Below, one piece after another: positions 50,636 to 58,903 of a stretch of 64,000 nt of DNA. Source of the stretch: Metallumcola ferriviriculae (GTDB lineage: Bacteria; Bacillota; JADQBR01). A program made the translations under genes and the position numbers. The notes under the pieces are model-generated. The model did not search any database and had not been told where the DNA came from. It was given only the letters and a program-made list of their open reading frames with translations. How positions within the stretch are numbered: position 1 is the stretch's first letter; each line of letters opens with the position of its first letter. The stretch covers positions 1,650,501 to 1,714,500 of the forward strand of contig NZ_CP121694.1 in assembly GCF_035573695.1 (NCBI RefSeq), given 5' to 3'.

Positions 50636-52165
50636 ATGAAAGATGAAAAGAAACTGCAGCAATTGGCAGATGAAATCAAAGTCGGTGGGAAGGAAAAATA
50701 CCATCAGGCTAACAAGCAGAAAGGAAAATTGTTTGCACGAAAGAGGTTGGAATTGTTACTGGACCCAGGGGAACAGGCAGAAGACGCCTTTTGGGCTAAT
50801 TGTCAGGCAGGGGATTTACCTGCTGACGGAGTGGTGACCGGGATTGGTAAGGTGCATGGACAGACGGTATGTTTTATGGCAAATGACTCAACAATCAAAG
50901 CGGGGTCCTGGGGTTGGCGAACCGTAGAAAAGATTATTCGCATTCAGGAAACAGCCATGAATTTAAAGGTGCCCATGCTTTATCTGGTGGATTCCGCTGG
51001 CGCGAGAATTACTGACCAGTTAGAAATGTTTCCCGGACGTAGAGGTGCCGGCAAGATTTTTCACAACGAGGTAAAAATGTCTGGTATGGTGCCACAGCTT
51101 TGTCTTTTGTTCGGTCCATCCGCAGCAGGCGGTGCCTATATACCTGCTTTTTGTGATTTTGTCATCATGGTGGAAGGAAACGCATCTATGTACTTAGGGT
51201 CGCCCCGTATGGCCGAAATGGTGATTGGTGAAAGGGTAACCCTTGAACAAATGGGTGGCGCAAAGATGCACTGTTCTGTCAGTGGTTGTGGTGATATGTT
51301 GGTGAAGAGCGAAGAAGAGGCCATTCAAGCAGCAAGAAAGTATCTTTCTTATTTCCCCAAAAATTACCTGCACCAGCCCAAGCTTGAGGAGGAGAAACCG
51401 CCCGTTCCTGGAGCAAAAGACTTGGAAAGTATAATTCCTGACAAAGAAAGTCTTGCTTTTGATATGTATGAAGTTATTAGCGGTCTAATAGATAAGGACA
51501 GTTTTTTTGAAGTTAAAAAACTTTTCGCCCCGGAGCTGATTACCGGATTTGCTCGCATGGGGGGGCGCGTTGTGGGTATATTGGCAAACCAGCCCAAGGT
51601 AAAGGGTGGGGTGTTGTTTGTTGATTCTGCCGATAAAGCTGCAAAATTTATGGACTTATGTGACGCATTCAATATTCCGCTTTTATTCTTAATGGATGTG
51701 CCTGGGTTTATGGTAGGTACCCAAGTGGAAAGGATGGGTATTATTCGTCACGGTGCCAAAATGCTTTCGGCAATGTCTCGCGCCACGGTCCCGAAGATTT
51801 CAGTGGTGCTGCGTAAAGCATATGGAGCAGGGTTATATGCTATGTGCGGTCCGGCTTTTGAACCTGACTGCGTTCTAGCTCTGCCTACAGCCATGATCGC
51901 GGTAATGGGTCCACAAGCAGCGGTAAATGCGGTCTATCAGAAAAAGATAGAGGCACTTTCCCCGGAAGAACAGCCGGCATTCATTGAACAAAAGCGTGAA
52001 GAATATAAGGCGGATATTGATATTTATCGATTGGCCGCAGAAATGGTAGTAGACCATGTGATTGCGCCTTCACAGCTGCGGAGGGAGCTAATTACCCGTT
52101 ATAACATGTACAAAGATAAACAAAAGACTTTTGCTGAAAGAAAACACGGGGTTACCCCGGTTTAA
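50636..52165 (+). CDS. Acyl-CoA carboxylase/decarboxylase carboxyltransferase subunit
   Basis: A 509-residue carboxyltransferase of the PccB/MccB type with two crotonase-like halves: LVDSAGARITDQLEMFPGRRGAGKIFHNEVKMSG and GPSAAGGAYIPAFCDF in the first, DVPGFMVGTQVERMGIIRHGAKMLSAMS and KAYGAGLYAMCGPAFEPD in the second. It moves CO2 from carboxybiotin to acyl-CoA such as propionyl- or 3-methylcrotonyl-CoA. No biotin carboxylase or biotin carrier gene lies nearby. Companion genes favour methylcrotonyl-CoA. ATG at 50636 follows GGGGGTGA. Confidence 0.88.
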   Translation: MKDEKKLQQLADEIKVGGKEKYHQANKQKGKLFARKRLELLLDPGEQAEDAFWANCQAGDLPADGVVTGIGKVHGQTVCFMANDSTIKAGSWGWRTVEKIIRIQETAMNLKVPMLYLVDSAGARITDQLEMFPGRRGAGKIFHNEVKMSGMVPQLCLLFGPSAAGGAYIPAFCDFVIMVEGNASMYLGSPRMAEMVIGERVTLEQMGGAKMHCSVSGCGDMLVKSEEEAIQAARKYLSYFPKNYLHQPKLEEEKPPVPGAKDLESIIPDKESLAFDMYEVISGLIDKDSFFEVKKLFAPELITGFARMGGRVVGILANQPKVKGGVLFVDSADKAAKFMDLCDAFNIPLLFLMDVPGFMVGTQVERMGIIRHGAKMLSAMSRATVPKISVVLRKAYGAGLYAMCGPAFEPDCVLALPTAMIAVMGPQAAVNAVYQKKIEALSPEEQPAFIEQKREEYKADIDIYRLAAEMVVDHVIAPSQLRRELITRYNMYKDKQKTFAERKHGVTPV

Positions 52166-52179
52166 GAGGAGTGATGATG

Positions 52180-52962
52180 ATGGATTATGAAACTCTGTCA
52201 GTTTCGCGGCATGGTCATGCAGCTTTAATAGAATTTAACAGGCCTGAGGCCTTAAATGCACTCAGTACCCAGATGGCCAAAGAGCTGGTGATGTTGTTAG
52301 AGGAATTATCACTGACAACGGATGTATGGGCAGTAGCCCTAACTGCGTCCGGTGATAGGGCTTTTTGTGTTGGCGCAGATCTTAAGGAAAGGAAGAGCAT
52401 GAATACTGAAGAAATGCGGCGGCAGCGGGAACTGTTTGTGAAGGCGTTTCAGGCAGTGGCCACTTTTCCAAAGCCAATTATTGCGGCAGTAAATGGATAC
52501 GCCATGGGCGGGGGTTTTGAGTTCGCTTTGTGTTGTGATTTTATAATTTGTTCGGACAATGCCAAATTCGCCTTGCCGGAAGTAGGCTTGGCCATCATTC
52601 CCGGCGGTGGAGGTACACAAAATTTGCCTCGGGTGATCGGCAAGAATAAAGCTAAAGAATTAATTTTTACCGGTCGCCGCATTGATGCTGGGGAGGCGGA
52701 AAGATTAGGGATTGTCAATCATGTCACTTCTTTATCTGAGCTGACGGACAAAGCACTGGCCCTGCTTGATGAAATAACCAAGAACGGACCGGTAGCATTA
52801 AAACAGGCCAAGAAGTCTGTAAATTTGGGTGTAGAGATGGATCTGAATACGGCCTTTCAATTAGAGGCAGAGTGCTATCAGATGTGCTTGACTACCCAGG
52901 ACAGGGATGAAGGTCTAAAGGCGTTTAATGAAAAAAGAAAGCCGGTTTATAAAGGGTACTAA
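52180..52962 (+). CDS. Enoyl-CoA hydratase/isomerase family (methylglutaconyl-CoA hydratase candidate)
   Basis: A 260-residue crotonase. Both catalytic Glu positions are kept: GGGFEFALCCDF near residue 110 and ALPEVGLAIIPGGGGTQNL near 130. The oxyanion region CVGADLKER is present. It hydrates an enoyl-CoA; the neighbouring HMG-CoA lyase suggests 3-methylglutaconyl-CoA. The start among several ATGs at 52174-52180 is set by AGGAG; 52180 has the best spacing. It follows the carboxyltransferase by about 14 bases. Confidence 0.88.
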   Translation: MDYETLSVSRHGHAALIEFNRPEALNALSTQMAKELVMLLEELSLTTDVWAVALTASGDRAFCVGADLKERKSMNTEEMRRQRELFVKAFQAVATFPKPIIAAVNGYAMGGGFEFALCCDFIICSDNAKFALPEVGLAIIPGGGGTQNLPRVIGKNKAKELIFTGRRIDAGEAERLGIVNHVTSLSELTDKALALLDEITKNGPVALKQAKKSVNLGVEMDLNTAFQLEAECYQMCLTTQDRDEGLKAFNEKRKPVYKGY

Positions 52963-53067
52963 TGTAAAAGGAAATACACAGTGCAGTTTAGTGCACATGG
53001 TTTATTGGCGGTCAGGCTGCCGAGTATAGACAGCTATAGTATCGAGAGACCAGTGATGATAGAGGAT

Positions 53068-53211
53068 GTTCAAAAAGTCCATCGCAGGTGAGCGGCGAAT
53101 TTCTGCGTTGCTCAGTCTTTGAGACTGCTCACGTACGCCACCAGTACGCTCCGCGTCTGAAAGCCTTCGCGCCTTGAACTTCTTGCTCCTGCTACAATGG
53201 ACTTTTTGAAC
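53068..53211 (+). repeat. 144-bp imperfect palindromic element with 15-bp terminal inverted repeats
   Basis: GTTCAAAAAGTCCAT at 53068-53082 is the exact inverted copy of ATGGACTTTTTGAAC at 53197-53211. The interior also folds (CAGTCTTTGAGACTG and a GTACG/CGTAC-like centre). There is no ORF of note. It lies in the 290-base gap between the hydratase and the lyase genes. Similar 'GTTCAAAAAGTCCATCGCAG' elements are seen in many anaerobe genomes, so this is likely a MITE/REP-type mobile repeat; it may form a hairpin in the operon mRNA. Confidence 0.8.
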
Positions 53212-53249
53212 ACGCACTAATAGATTATTAACAATATGGAGGGATTTAC

Positions 53250-54350
53250 ATGGAGGGAAAGTTTAATTTGAATTATCCCAAGCAGGTAACGTTGGGCGAC
53301 ATTACTATTAGAGATGGGTTTCAGCATGAAGAAAAGTTTATTTCTACCGCTGCGAAAGTTCGCTATGTTGAAGAATTAATCCTAGCGGGAGTTAAAAGAA
53401 TTGAAATTAGCAATTTCGGCAATCCGACACGTATGCCTCAATTTAAAGATGCTGACGAAGTATTCAAGGGTATCCGTCAGAGCAAGACACTAGCAAGAGC
53501 AGGCGTGAATTGGGATGAAATAGAGCTTACTGCAGTTACCATTCGCGAACGTGCTGTGGATCGAGCAATAGAGGCAAAGAAAGAGGGTTATGGGCCTGAC
53601 CGTATTTTAATGATGGTTTCCACAGATGAAGAGCATCATTTTGCCAATTCGGGTACAACTTTGCCCGATTATTGGCGAGAAGCGGAGCGCTGTATAAAAA
53701 AGGCGGCGGATGTGGGCATCAAAATGAACGGGACAGTCAGTACCATCTGGGGCAGTCCTATCAGCGGGCCTACGGAATTGAAGGAAGCGGTAAAATTTTC
53801 TCAACGATGGTTGGATATCGGTGCAGTAGATATTGAGCATGCTGACCATGACGGGTCTGCCCCGCCGGACCAGGTCTACCGCTACTTCGCCATGGTAATG
53901 GATGCTATGCCAAATCCAGATTTGCATGTAGCGCATTTCCATGTCACCCGAGGTTGGGGATTGGCCAATGTATTGGCGGCCCTTCAAGCAGGAATAAATA
54001 TTTTTGAAGGGACCATTGGCGGACTAGGCGGTCAACCAGCAAATTTCTTGGATGATACACCGGTTCCTGGTACAGGGTCATATTACTATAAAGATGCTAA
54101 TGTCGTGGGGTTAGTTTCAATGGAGGATATGGTTGTAATGTTGGATGAGATGGGCATTGATACTGGCATAAATGTTGACCGCATTTTGGATCTGGGTACG
54201 ATGATGGAAAAAACTATCGGTCGCAGACTTCGCTCTGAAGCCATACTTAATGGCCGCATCCCGAAGGCATCGCGTCCGGAATATAAGCGTGAGGGTTTAG
54301 AGCAGTTAAAAGAAAAATTCGGTGAAAAAAGCGGGCAAAAATTTCCTTAG
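53250..54350 (+). CDS. DRE-TIM metallolyase-like protein, HMG-CoA lyase related but without the lyase Cys
   Basis: A 366-residue barrel protein of the HMG-CoA lyase/isopropylmalate synthase superfamily. The metal motif ITIRDGFQHEE is near residue 20 and HFHVTRG supplies the two His ligands. In true HMG-CoA lyases a catalytic Cys stands in GGLGGCP; here it is GGLGGQP, so the reaction may differ. The protein is also longer than HMG-CoA lyase. It could be another aldol-type lyase or synthase acting on CoA esters. GGAGGG precedes the ATG at 53250. Confidence 0.78.
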   Translation: MEGKFNLNYPKQVTLGDITIRDGFQHEEKFISTAAKVRYVEELILAGVKRIEISNFGNPTRMPQFKDADEVFKGIRQSKTLARAGVNWDEIELTAVTIRERAVDRAIEAKKEGYGPDRILMMVSTDEEHHFANSGTTLPDYWREAERCIKKAADVGIKMNGTVSTIWGSPISGPTELKEAVKFSQRWLDIGAVDIEHADHDGSAPPDQVYRYFAMVMDAMPNPDLHVAHFHVTRGWGLANVLAALQAGINIFEGTIGGLGGQPANFLDDTPVPGTGSYYYKDANVVGLVSMEDMVVMLDEMGIDTGINVDRILDLGTMMEKTIGRRLRSEAILNGRIPKASRPEYKREGLEQLKEKFGEKSGQKFP

Positions 54351-54384
54351 GACTGGAGCAGGGAGTAACGGGGGGAGATTGGAT

Positions 54385-55296
54385 GTGAATTTACCGTCAA
54401 AAGTAATGGTGAGGGAAGTTGGGCCCAGGGACGGGCTTCAGCTAGAGCAGAAAATACTATCCACCGAAGATAAGATATATTTTTTAAGCCAGTTGAGCAA
54501 CGCAGGGTTGAAGGCGGTAGAAGCTACCTCATTTGTAAACCCTCGTGCTGTCCCCCAACATCATGATGCGGAAGCCGTGGTACGGGGCGCCAAACTAGCG
54601 GACGATAAGGTAAGAATCAGTGCCCTGATTGCTAATCTAACAGGGTTAGAGCGAGCTCTGGCTGCCGATGTAAGGGAAGTTAATGTTGCTGTCTCTGCCA
54701 GTGAACTCCATAATTTAAAGAATGTGAATATGACTGTGGAACAGTCGCTGGGACAGTTGCGTGCTATTTGCCGCCATGCTGAAAATAAAATTTCCATACG
54801 AGCCTCAATTTCTATGGTTTTCGGATGCCCCTATCAAGGGGAAACTGAGCTGTCAATGATCATGCGGATTTTGGAAGAATATTTGACCAATGGCATTACG
54901 GATATTGCTCTTTGTGATACTGCCGGTTTTGCCAATCCGCGGCAGGTGTTTAATTTGGTGGAGAAGTTAAGAGCCCATTATCCTTTGGCACGGTTTGCCC
55001 TGCATATGCATGACACCAGGGGGATGGGGTTGACTAATATTTTCGCGGGTTTACAGGCAGGTATTGACAGTTTCGAAAGTTCGCTGGGGGGCCTTGGTGG
55101 ATGCCCGTTTATACCAGGTGCCAGTGGTAATGTACCTACTGAAGACATGGTATTTATGTTTGATGAAATGGGTATTAGTACAGGTATTAATTTTGGTAAC
55201 TTGGTGTTGCTGGGGCGATGGTTAGAGGGAAAATTGGCTAAAAGACTGCCAGGGCGGATGCTTCATGAAAACGTCTGCAGGTTCCGGGAGGAATAA
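54385..55296 (+). CDS. Hydroxymethylglutaryl-CoA lyase
   Basis: A 303-residue enzyme splitting HMG-CoA to acetoacetate and acetyl-CoA. The signature is complete: VGPRDGLQLEQ near residue 12, HMHDTRGMGLTNI for the metal, and SSLGGLGGCPFIPGASGN with the catalytic Cys. The GTG at 54385 sits 7-8 bases after GGGGGGAG; the frame start at 54322 would lie inside the previous gene. Last step of leucine breakdown, with the neighbouring carboxyltransferase, hydratase and dehydrogenases. Confidence 0.92.
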   Translation: MNLPSKVMVREVGPRDGLQLEQKILSTEDKIYFLSQLSNAGLKAVEATSFVNPRAVPQHHDAEAVVRGAKLADDKVRISALIANLTGLERALAADVREVNVAVSASELHNLKNVNMTVEQSLGQLRAICRHAENKISIRASISMVFGCPYQGETELSMIMRILEEYLTNGITDIALCDTAGFANPRQVFNLVEKLRAHYPLARFALHMHDTRGMGLTNIFAGLQAGIDSFESSLGGLGGCPFIPGASGNVPTEDMVFMFDEMGISTGINFGNLVLLGRWLEGKLAKRLPGRMLHENVCRFREE

Positions 55297-55299
55297 GTT

Positions 55300-56460
55300 A
55301 TGGGATATAGTCTTAACGACCAACAATTGATGCTCAGTAAGAGCGTTCGCCGGTTAGCAGAGAAACATGTCTCGCCAAGGGCCGAGCAGCTTGACCGTTC
55401 CGATGAATACCCATGGGATTTGTGGCGGGAATTTGCCGCTAATGATTTGGTGGGAGTTTCAATACCAGAGATTCACGGGGGCAAGGGTCAGGGTGTGTTG
55501 GAGCTGTGTCTGGTAGTGGAGGAGCTTTCACGGGTTTCTGCGGCAACAGGCTTGATGGTGAGCTGCCAAGAGTTGGCCTTAACACCGCTGCTGCTTGCCG
55601 GCAGCGCGGAACAAAAGAAAAACTTTCTTGTGGCAGGTGCCCGGGGTGAGGTGCTGGCATCATTTGCCCTTACTGAACCCGATGCTGGGTCCGATGTATC
55701 GGCCACAGGTACCAGGGCGGTACGCAGAGGTGAAGAGTACATCATCAACGGCAGCAAATGCTTCATCACCAATGGTGGTTTGGCCGAGTATTATATAGTC
55801 TTTGCTGCCACTGATAAGGAACAAGGCATTCGCGGCCTTAGTGCTTTTGTGGTGGAAAAGGATAGACCGGGTTTAAGCATAGGTAAAGTTGAGGATAAGA
55901 TGGGCGTACGAGGAACCCGCACCACAGAACTGATATTTGAAGACTGTAAAGTGCCGCGGGCGAATCTGATAGGGTCAGAAGGGGATGGATTCAAGCTGGC
56001 TATGTTGTCCTTAGATCGGGTAAGACCGGCAATCGGCGCCCAAGCGCTGGGTATTGCTCGGGGTGCGCTGGAATATGCGCTCAATTACTGTAAGCAGCGG
56101 CGTCAATTCAGCAGGCCGATAGTTACCTTGCAGGGGCTGCAGTTTATGCTTTCGGAAATGTTTACCAAGGTAGAGGCCTCGCGGCATTTGGTATATTCCG
56201 CCGCCTCATTGGTGGATGAAGAATTTCCCGGTTTAAATGGTGCCAATAAGGAAATATCTCGTTTATCTGCCATGGCTAAAATGTACGCCAGTGATACAGC
56301 TATGGCGGTGACAACCGATGCAGTGCAGCTGTTAGGCGGCTACGGCTACATGCGGGAATTTCCCGTGGAACGAATGATGCGCGATGCCAAAATCATTCAG
56401 ATTTATGGTGGTACGAATCAAATTCAGCGGGTGGTAATTTCCCGTTCCCTACTGGGATAG
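55300..56460 (+). CDS. Acyl-CoA dehydrogenase with altered catalytic-base position
   Basis: A 386-residue flavoprotein of the acyl-CoA dehydrogenase family. FALTEPDAGSDVSATGTRA and CFITNGG are the FAD/substrate signatures; LGGYGYMREFPVERMMRDAKI is the C-terminal signature. Where short-chain enzymes have the catalytic Glu in IYEGTNQIQR this protein has IYGGTNQIQR, and the alternative helix-G Glu (in LDxER of isovaleryl-CoA dehydrogenase) is also absent (LDRVRPAI). Its function as a classical dehydrogenase is therefore open. ATG at 55300, three bases past the lyase gene. Confidence 0.87.
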   Translation: MGYSLNDQQLMLSKSVRRLAEKHVSPRAEQLDRSDEYPWDLWREFAANDLVGVSIPEIHGGKGQGVLELCLVVEELSRVSAATGLMVSCQELALTPLLLAGSAEQKKNFLVAGARGEVLASFALTEPDAGSDVSATGTRAVRRGEEYIINGSKCFITNGGLAEYYIVFAATDKEQGIRGLSAFVVEKDRPGLSIGKVEDKMGVRGTRTTELIFEDCKVPRANLIGSEGDGFKLAMLSLDRVRPAIGAQALGIARGALEYALNYCKQRRQFSRPIVTLQGLQFMLSEMFTKVEASRHLVYSAASLVDEEFPGLNGANKEISRLSAMAKMYASDTAMAVTTDAVQLLGGYGYMREFPVERMMRDAKIIQIYGGTNQIQRVVISRSLLG

Positions 56461-56533
56461 AATTTTACTCACTGAGGCAGTGACATAAGATGAATTGACA
56501 AAATATTGGCAATAAAAATTAGGAGGTATATTT

Positions 56534-57724
56534 ATGGATTTCGGTTTTACGGCGGAACAAGAAGCTTTTGCACGCAGTGTAGAAAAGTTTGCCCGGGATA
56601 AGGTGGCTCCTGGTGCTGAAGAACGTGATGAAACGGGAGAATGGGATTGGGAATTGTGGCGTGAACTAAGTGAAATGGGCTTATGTGGTCTGCCTATCCC
56701 GGAAGAATACGGTGGGAGTGGTGCGGATGCAGTCACCTGTTTGCTGGCATATGAAGCGTTTAATCGGGGCGCATTAGACCCTGGAATTTTCTTGTCGTTG
56801 GGGGCGCACCTTTTTATTTGTACGGTACCAATCTGGCTTCACGGCAACGAGGAACAAAAGAAAAAATATTTACCCAAATTAGCCAGCGGTGAATGGATTG
56901 GTGCTTTGGGGTTGACAGAGCCTAATGCCGGTTCCGATGCGGCAGGTGTTCAGACCACCGCTAAGCGTGACGGAGAACATTACATTTTAAATGGTACAAA
57001 AATGTTTATTACTAACGGTCCGGTGGCGGATGTGGTTTTGGTTATGGCGACTGTTGATAAAAGCAAGGGCGCTAAGGGCGTAACTGCGTTTCTAGTGGAG
57101 AAAGATACTCCCGGTTTTTCTGTCAGTCGAAAACTAAATAAGATGGGCCATCGTTCATCGCCTACTGCAGAACTGGTATTTGAGGATTGCCGTGTTCCGG
57201 CGGAAAATTTATTAGGAGAAGAAGGAAAGGGTTTTAAGGCAACCGTTGATGCTTTGGTCTGGGAACGTGGTGTTTTCCTTGCTGCTGAGAGTACCGGCAT
57301 GATGGCGGCAATGTTGGACCTGACTGTAGATTATGCAAAGCAGCGGCAGCAGTTTGGCCAGCCAATTATCGAATTTCAGATGATTCGGGAACGGATTGCT
57401 GATATGAAAGTGATGCTAGATGCAGCAAGATTGTTAAGCTATCGAGCTGCATGGATGAAAGATGTAGGTCTGGATGGGAAGTTTGAAGCTGCCGTGGCTA
57501 AGACCTTTTATGCTGAAAATGTTGTGCGGATGGCGGATAAGGCGGTGCAAATTTTCGGTGGTTATGGGTACATGAAAGAATATCCTATTGAACGCCTTTT
57601 CCGTGATGCCCGGCTGATGCCAATTGGCGGCGGCACCACCGACGTACAAAAAATGATCATCTCCTCAGGTTTGAATAGGGATTATGAGAAAGTTAACGAG
57701 TTGACCATGAGAGCTGACCGATAA
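56534..57724 (+). CDS. Acyl-CoA dehydrogenase, LCAD/IVD-like
   Basis: A 396-residue flavoprotein. GLTEPNAGSDAAGVQT and MFITNGPV are the N-terminal signatures and FGGYGYMKEYPIERLFRDARL the C-terminal. The catalytic Glu at the short-chain position is missing (IGGGTTDVQ), but an ER pair (WERGVFLAAES) lies where long-chain and isovaleryl-CoA dehydrogenases have theirs. GGAGGT precedes the ATG at 56534. Probably oxidises a branched or longer acyl-CoA to enoyl-CoA, passing electrons to an ETF encoded elsewhere. Confidence 0.88.
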   Translation: MDFGFTAEQEAFARSVEKFARDKVAPGAEERDETGEWDWELWRELSEMGLCGLPIPEEYGGSGADAVTCLLAYEAFNRGALDPGIFLSLGAHLFICTVPIWLHGNEEQKKKYLPKLASGEWIGALGLTEPNAGSDAAGVQTTAKRDGEHYILNGTKMFITNGPVADVVLVMATVDKSKGAKGVTAFLVEKDTPGFSVSRKLNKMGHRSSPTAELVFEDCRVPAENLLGEEGKGFKATVDALVWERGVFLAAESTGMMAAMLDLTVDYAKQRQQFGQPIIEFQMIRERIADMKVMLDAARLLSYRAAWMKDVGLDGKFEAAVAKTFYAENVVRMADKAVQIFGGYGYMKEYPIERLFRDARLMPIGGGTTDVQKMIISSGLNRDYEKVNELTMRADR

Positions 57725-57772
57725 AATGTTTTTTTTACCTTTCGCAGGCTATTTTTAACCGTTGACAGAATA

Positions 57773-57802
57773 TTGATGCAAATGTGTGAAATTTGTTATA
57801 CA
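57773..57802 (+). promoter_or_regulatory. Promoter of the kinase-regulator pair
   Basis: TTGATG at 57773-57778 and TATACA at 57797-57802 (18 bases) with a TGT extended -10. The upstream TTGACA at 57762 is too far from it to be its -35. Confidence 0.4.
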
Positions 57803-57823
57803 ATAGTACTAGGAGGGTCGCTA

Positions 57824-58903
57824 ATGCATCAGCCGAAAAGAGATTACATTGACAGTATATTTGAAAGTATTCCTACTGGAGTAATTACTACGGATTTAAA
57901 CGGAACAGTGATCAATATAAACGCGGCTGCAGCGAGACTCCTAGGCATCCTGGTATCGGAGGTTAAGGGGATAAGCTTTTTAGAGCTTTTCTCCCGGGAT
58001 TCTAAGACCGCTTTGAAAGACGGCATGAAATATGTGACTAACACCGGCAAACCTTTCCGCGGTCAGGAGCAGGTTGTGGGTAAACGGGACAGGGCCACAG
58101 TAATAGTTCCTGTAATCGGCTTGGCAAAGGATAAAGAGGGGCAAAAGCAGGGTTTTGTGATTGTAGTAGAAGACCTTTATCAACAGCGATTAATTCACGA
58201 ACATCTGCAGCGTGCGGATAAACAGGCTGCACTAGGGGAAATGGCAGTGGGGATCGCCCATGAATTGAGAAATCCTCTAGGAACAATTCATGGCTATGCA
58301 TCGCTGCTGTTGACCGAAATGGCTGATGATGATGGAAGGGGCAGGTATCTTCAAGTAATCAAAAGTGAAGTAGAACGATTAAGTAAATTGACAGAAAGTT
58401 TGCTGGATTATTCCCGCCCTACTGGGGGCGACTTTACGGATCTGGATATTAATCAGGTGTTGGAAAAGACATTGCTGCTGTTTCAAATGGAAACTTCGAT
58501 CCATGAGGTGGCGGTACTAAAGCTTTTCGATAATAGTGTGCCTTTGATTGTGGGCGATGAACAGCGCCTGCAGCAGGCCTTTCTCAACTTATTATTTAAT
58601 TCGCTGCAGGCCATTTGCTCATCTGAAGGAGAGATTCATGTGGAAACCGGTTATGAAAGCGAAGGGGATTGGGTCACGGTGAGTATTAAAGATAATGGTG
58701 GAGGAATTGCAGAAGACATAAGCGATAAAGTATTCAATCCTTTCTTTACCACCAAGGATACCGGCACAGGACTGGGGCTGGCAATAACTCATCGTATTAT
58801 TTCCGACCATTCAGGATTGATAAAAGTGTCTAGTGAACTGAATAAAGGCACTGTTTTTGTACTGAAATTCCCTTCCAAGGAAAGGATGGTTCTTCTTGGC
58901 TGA
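57824..58903 (+). CDS. Cytosolic PAS-domain sensor histidine kinase (NtrB/AtoS-like)
   Basis: A 359-residue kinase with no membrane segment. A PAS domain occupies residues 10-125 (SIFESIPTGVITTDLNGTV, VIVVEDLYQQ), followed by the H box LGEMAVGIAHELRNPLGTI near 140 and HATPase with NLLFNSLQAI, DNGGGIAEDI and GTGLGLAITHRIISDHSG. ATG at 57824 follows GGAGGG. It overlaps the response regulator gene, so the two form a two-component pair, and I infer it senses a metabolite of the acyl-CoA pathway. Confidence 0.92.
   Translation: MHQPKRDYIDSIFESIPTGVITTDLNGTVININAAAARLLGILVSEVKGISFLELFSRDSKTALKDGMKYVTNTGKPFRGQEQVVGKRDRATVIVPVIGLAKDKEGQKQGFVIVVEDLYQQRLIHEHLQRADKQAALGEMAVGIAHELRNPLGTIHGYASLLLTEMADDDGRGRYLQVIKSEVERLSKLTESLLDYSRPTGGDFTDLDINQVLEKTLLLFQMETSIHEVAVLKLFDNSVPLIVGDEQRLQQAFLNLLFNSLQAICSSEGEIHVETGYESEGDWVTVSIKDNGGGIAEDISDKVFNPFFTTKDTGTGLGLAITHRIISDHSGLIKVSSELNKGTVFVLKFPSKERMVLLG

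Noticed and set aside
53002-53217. 71-codon minus-strand frame over the palindromic element
   Set aside because: Composition reflects the repeat itself; no ribosome site or similar protein is recognised.
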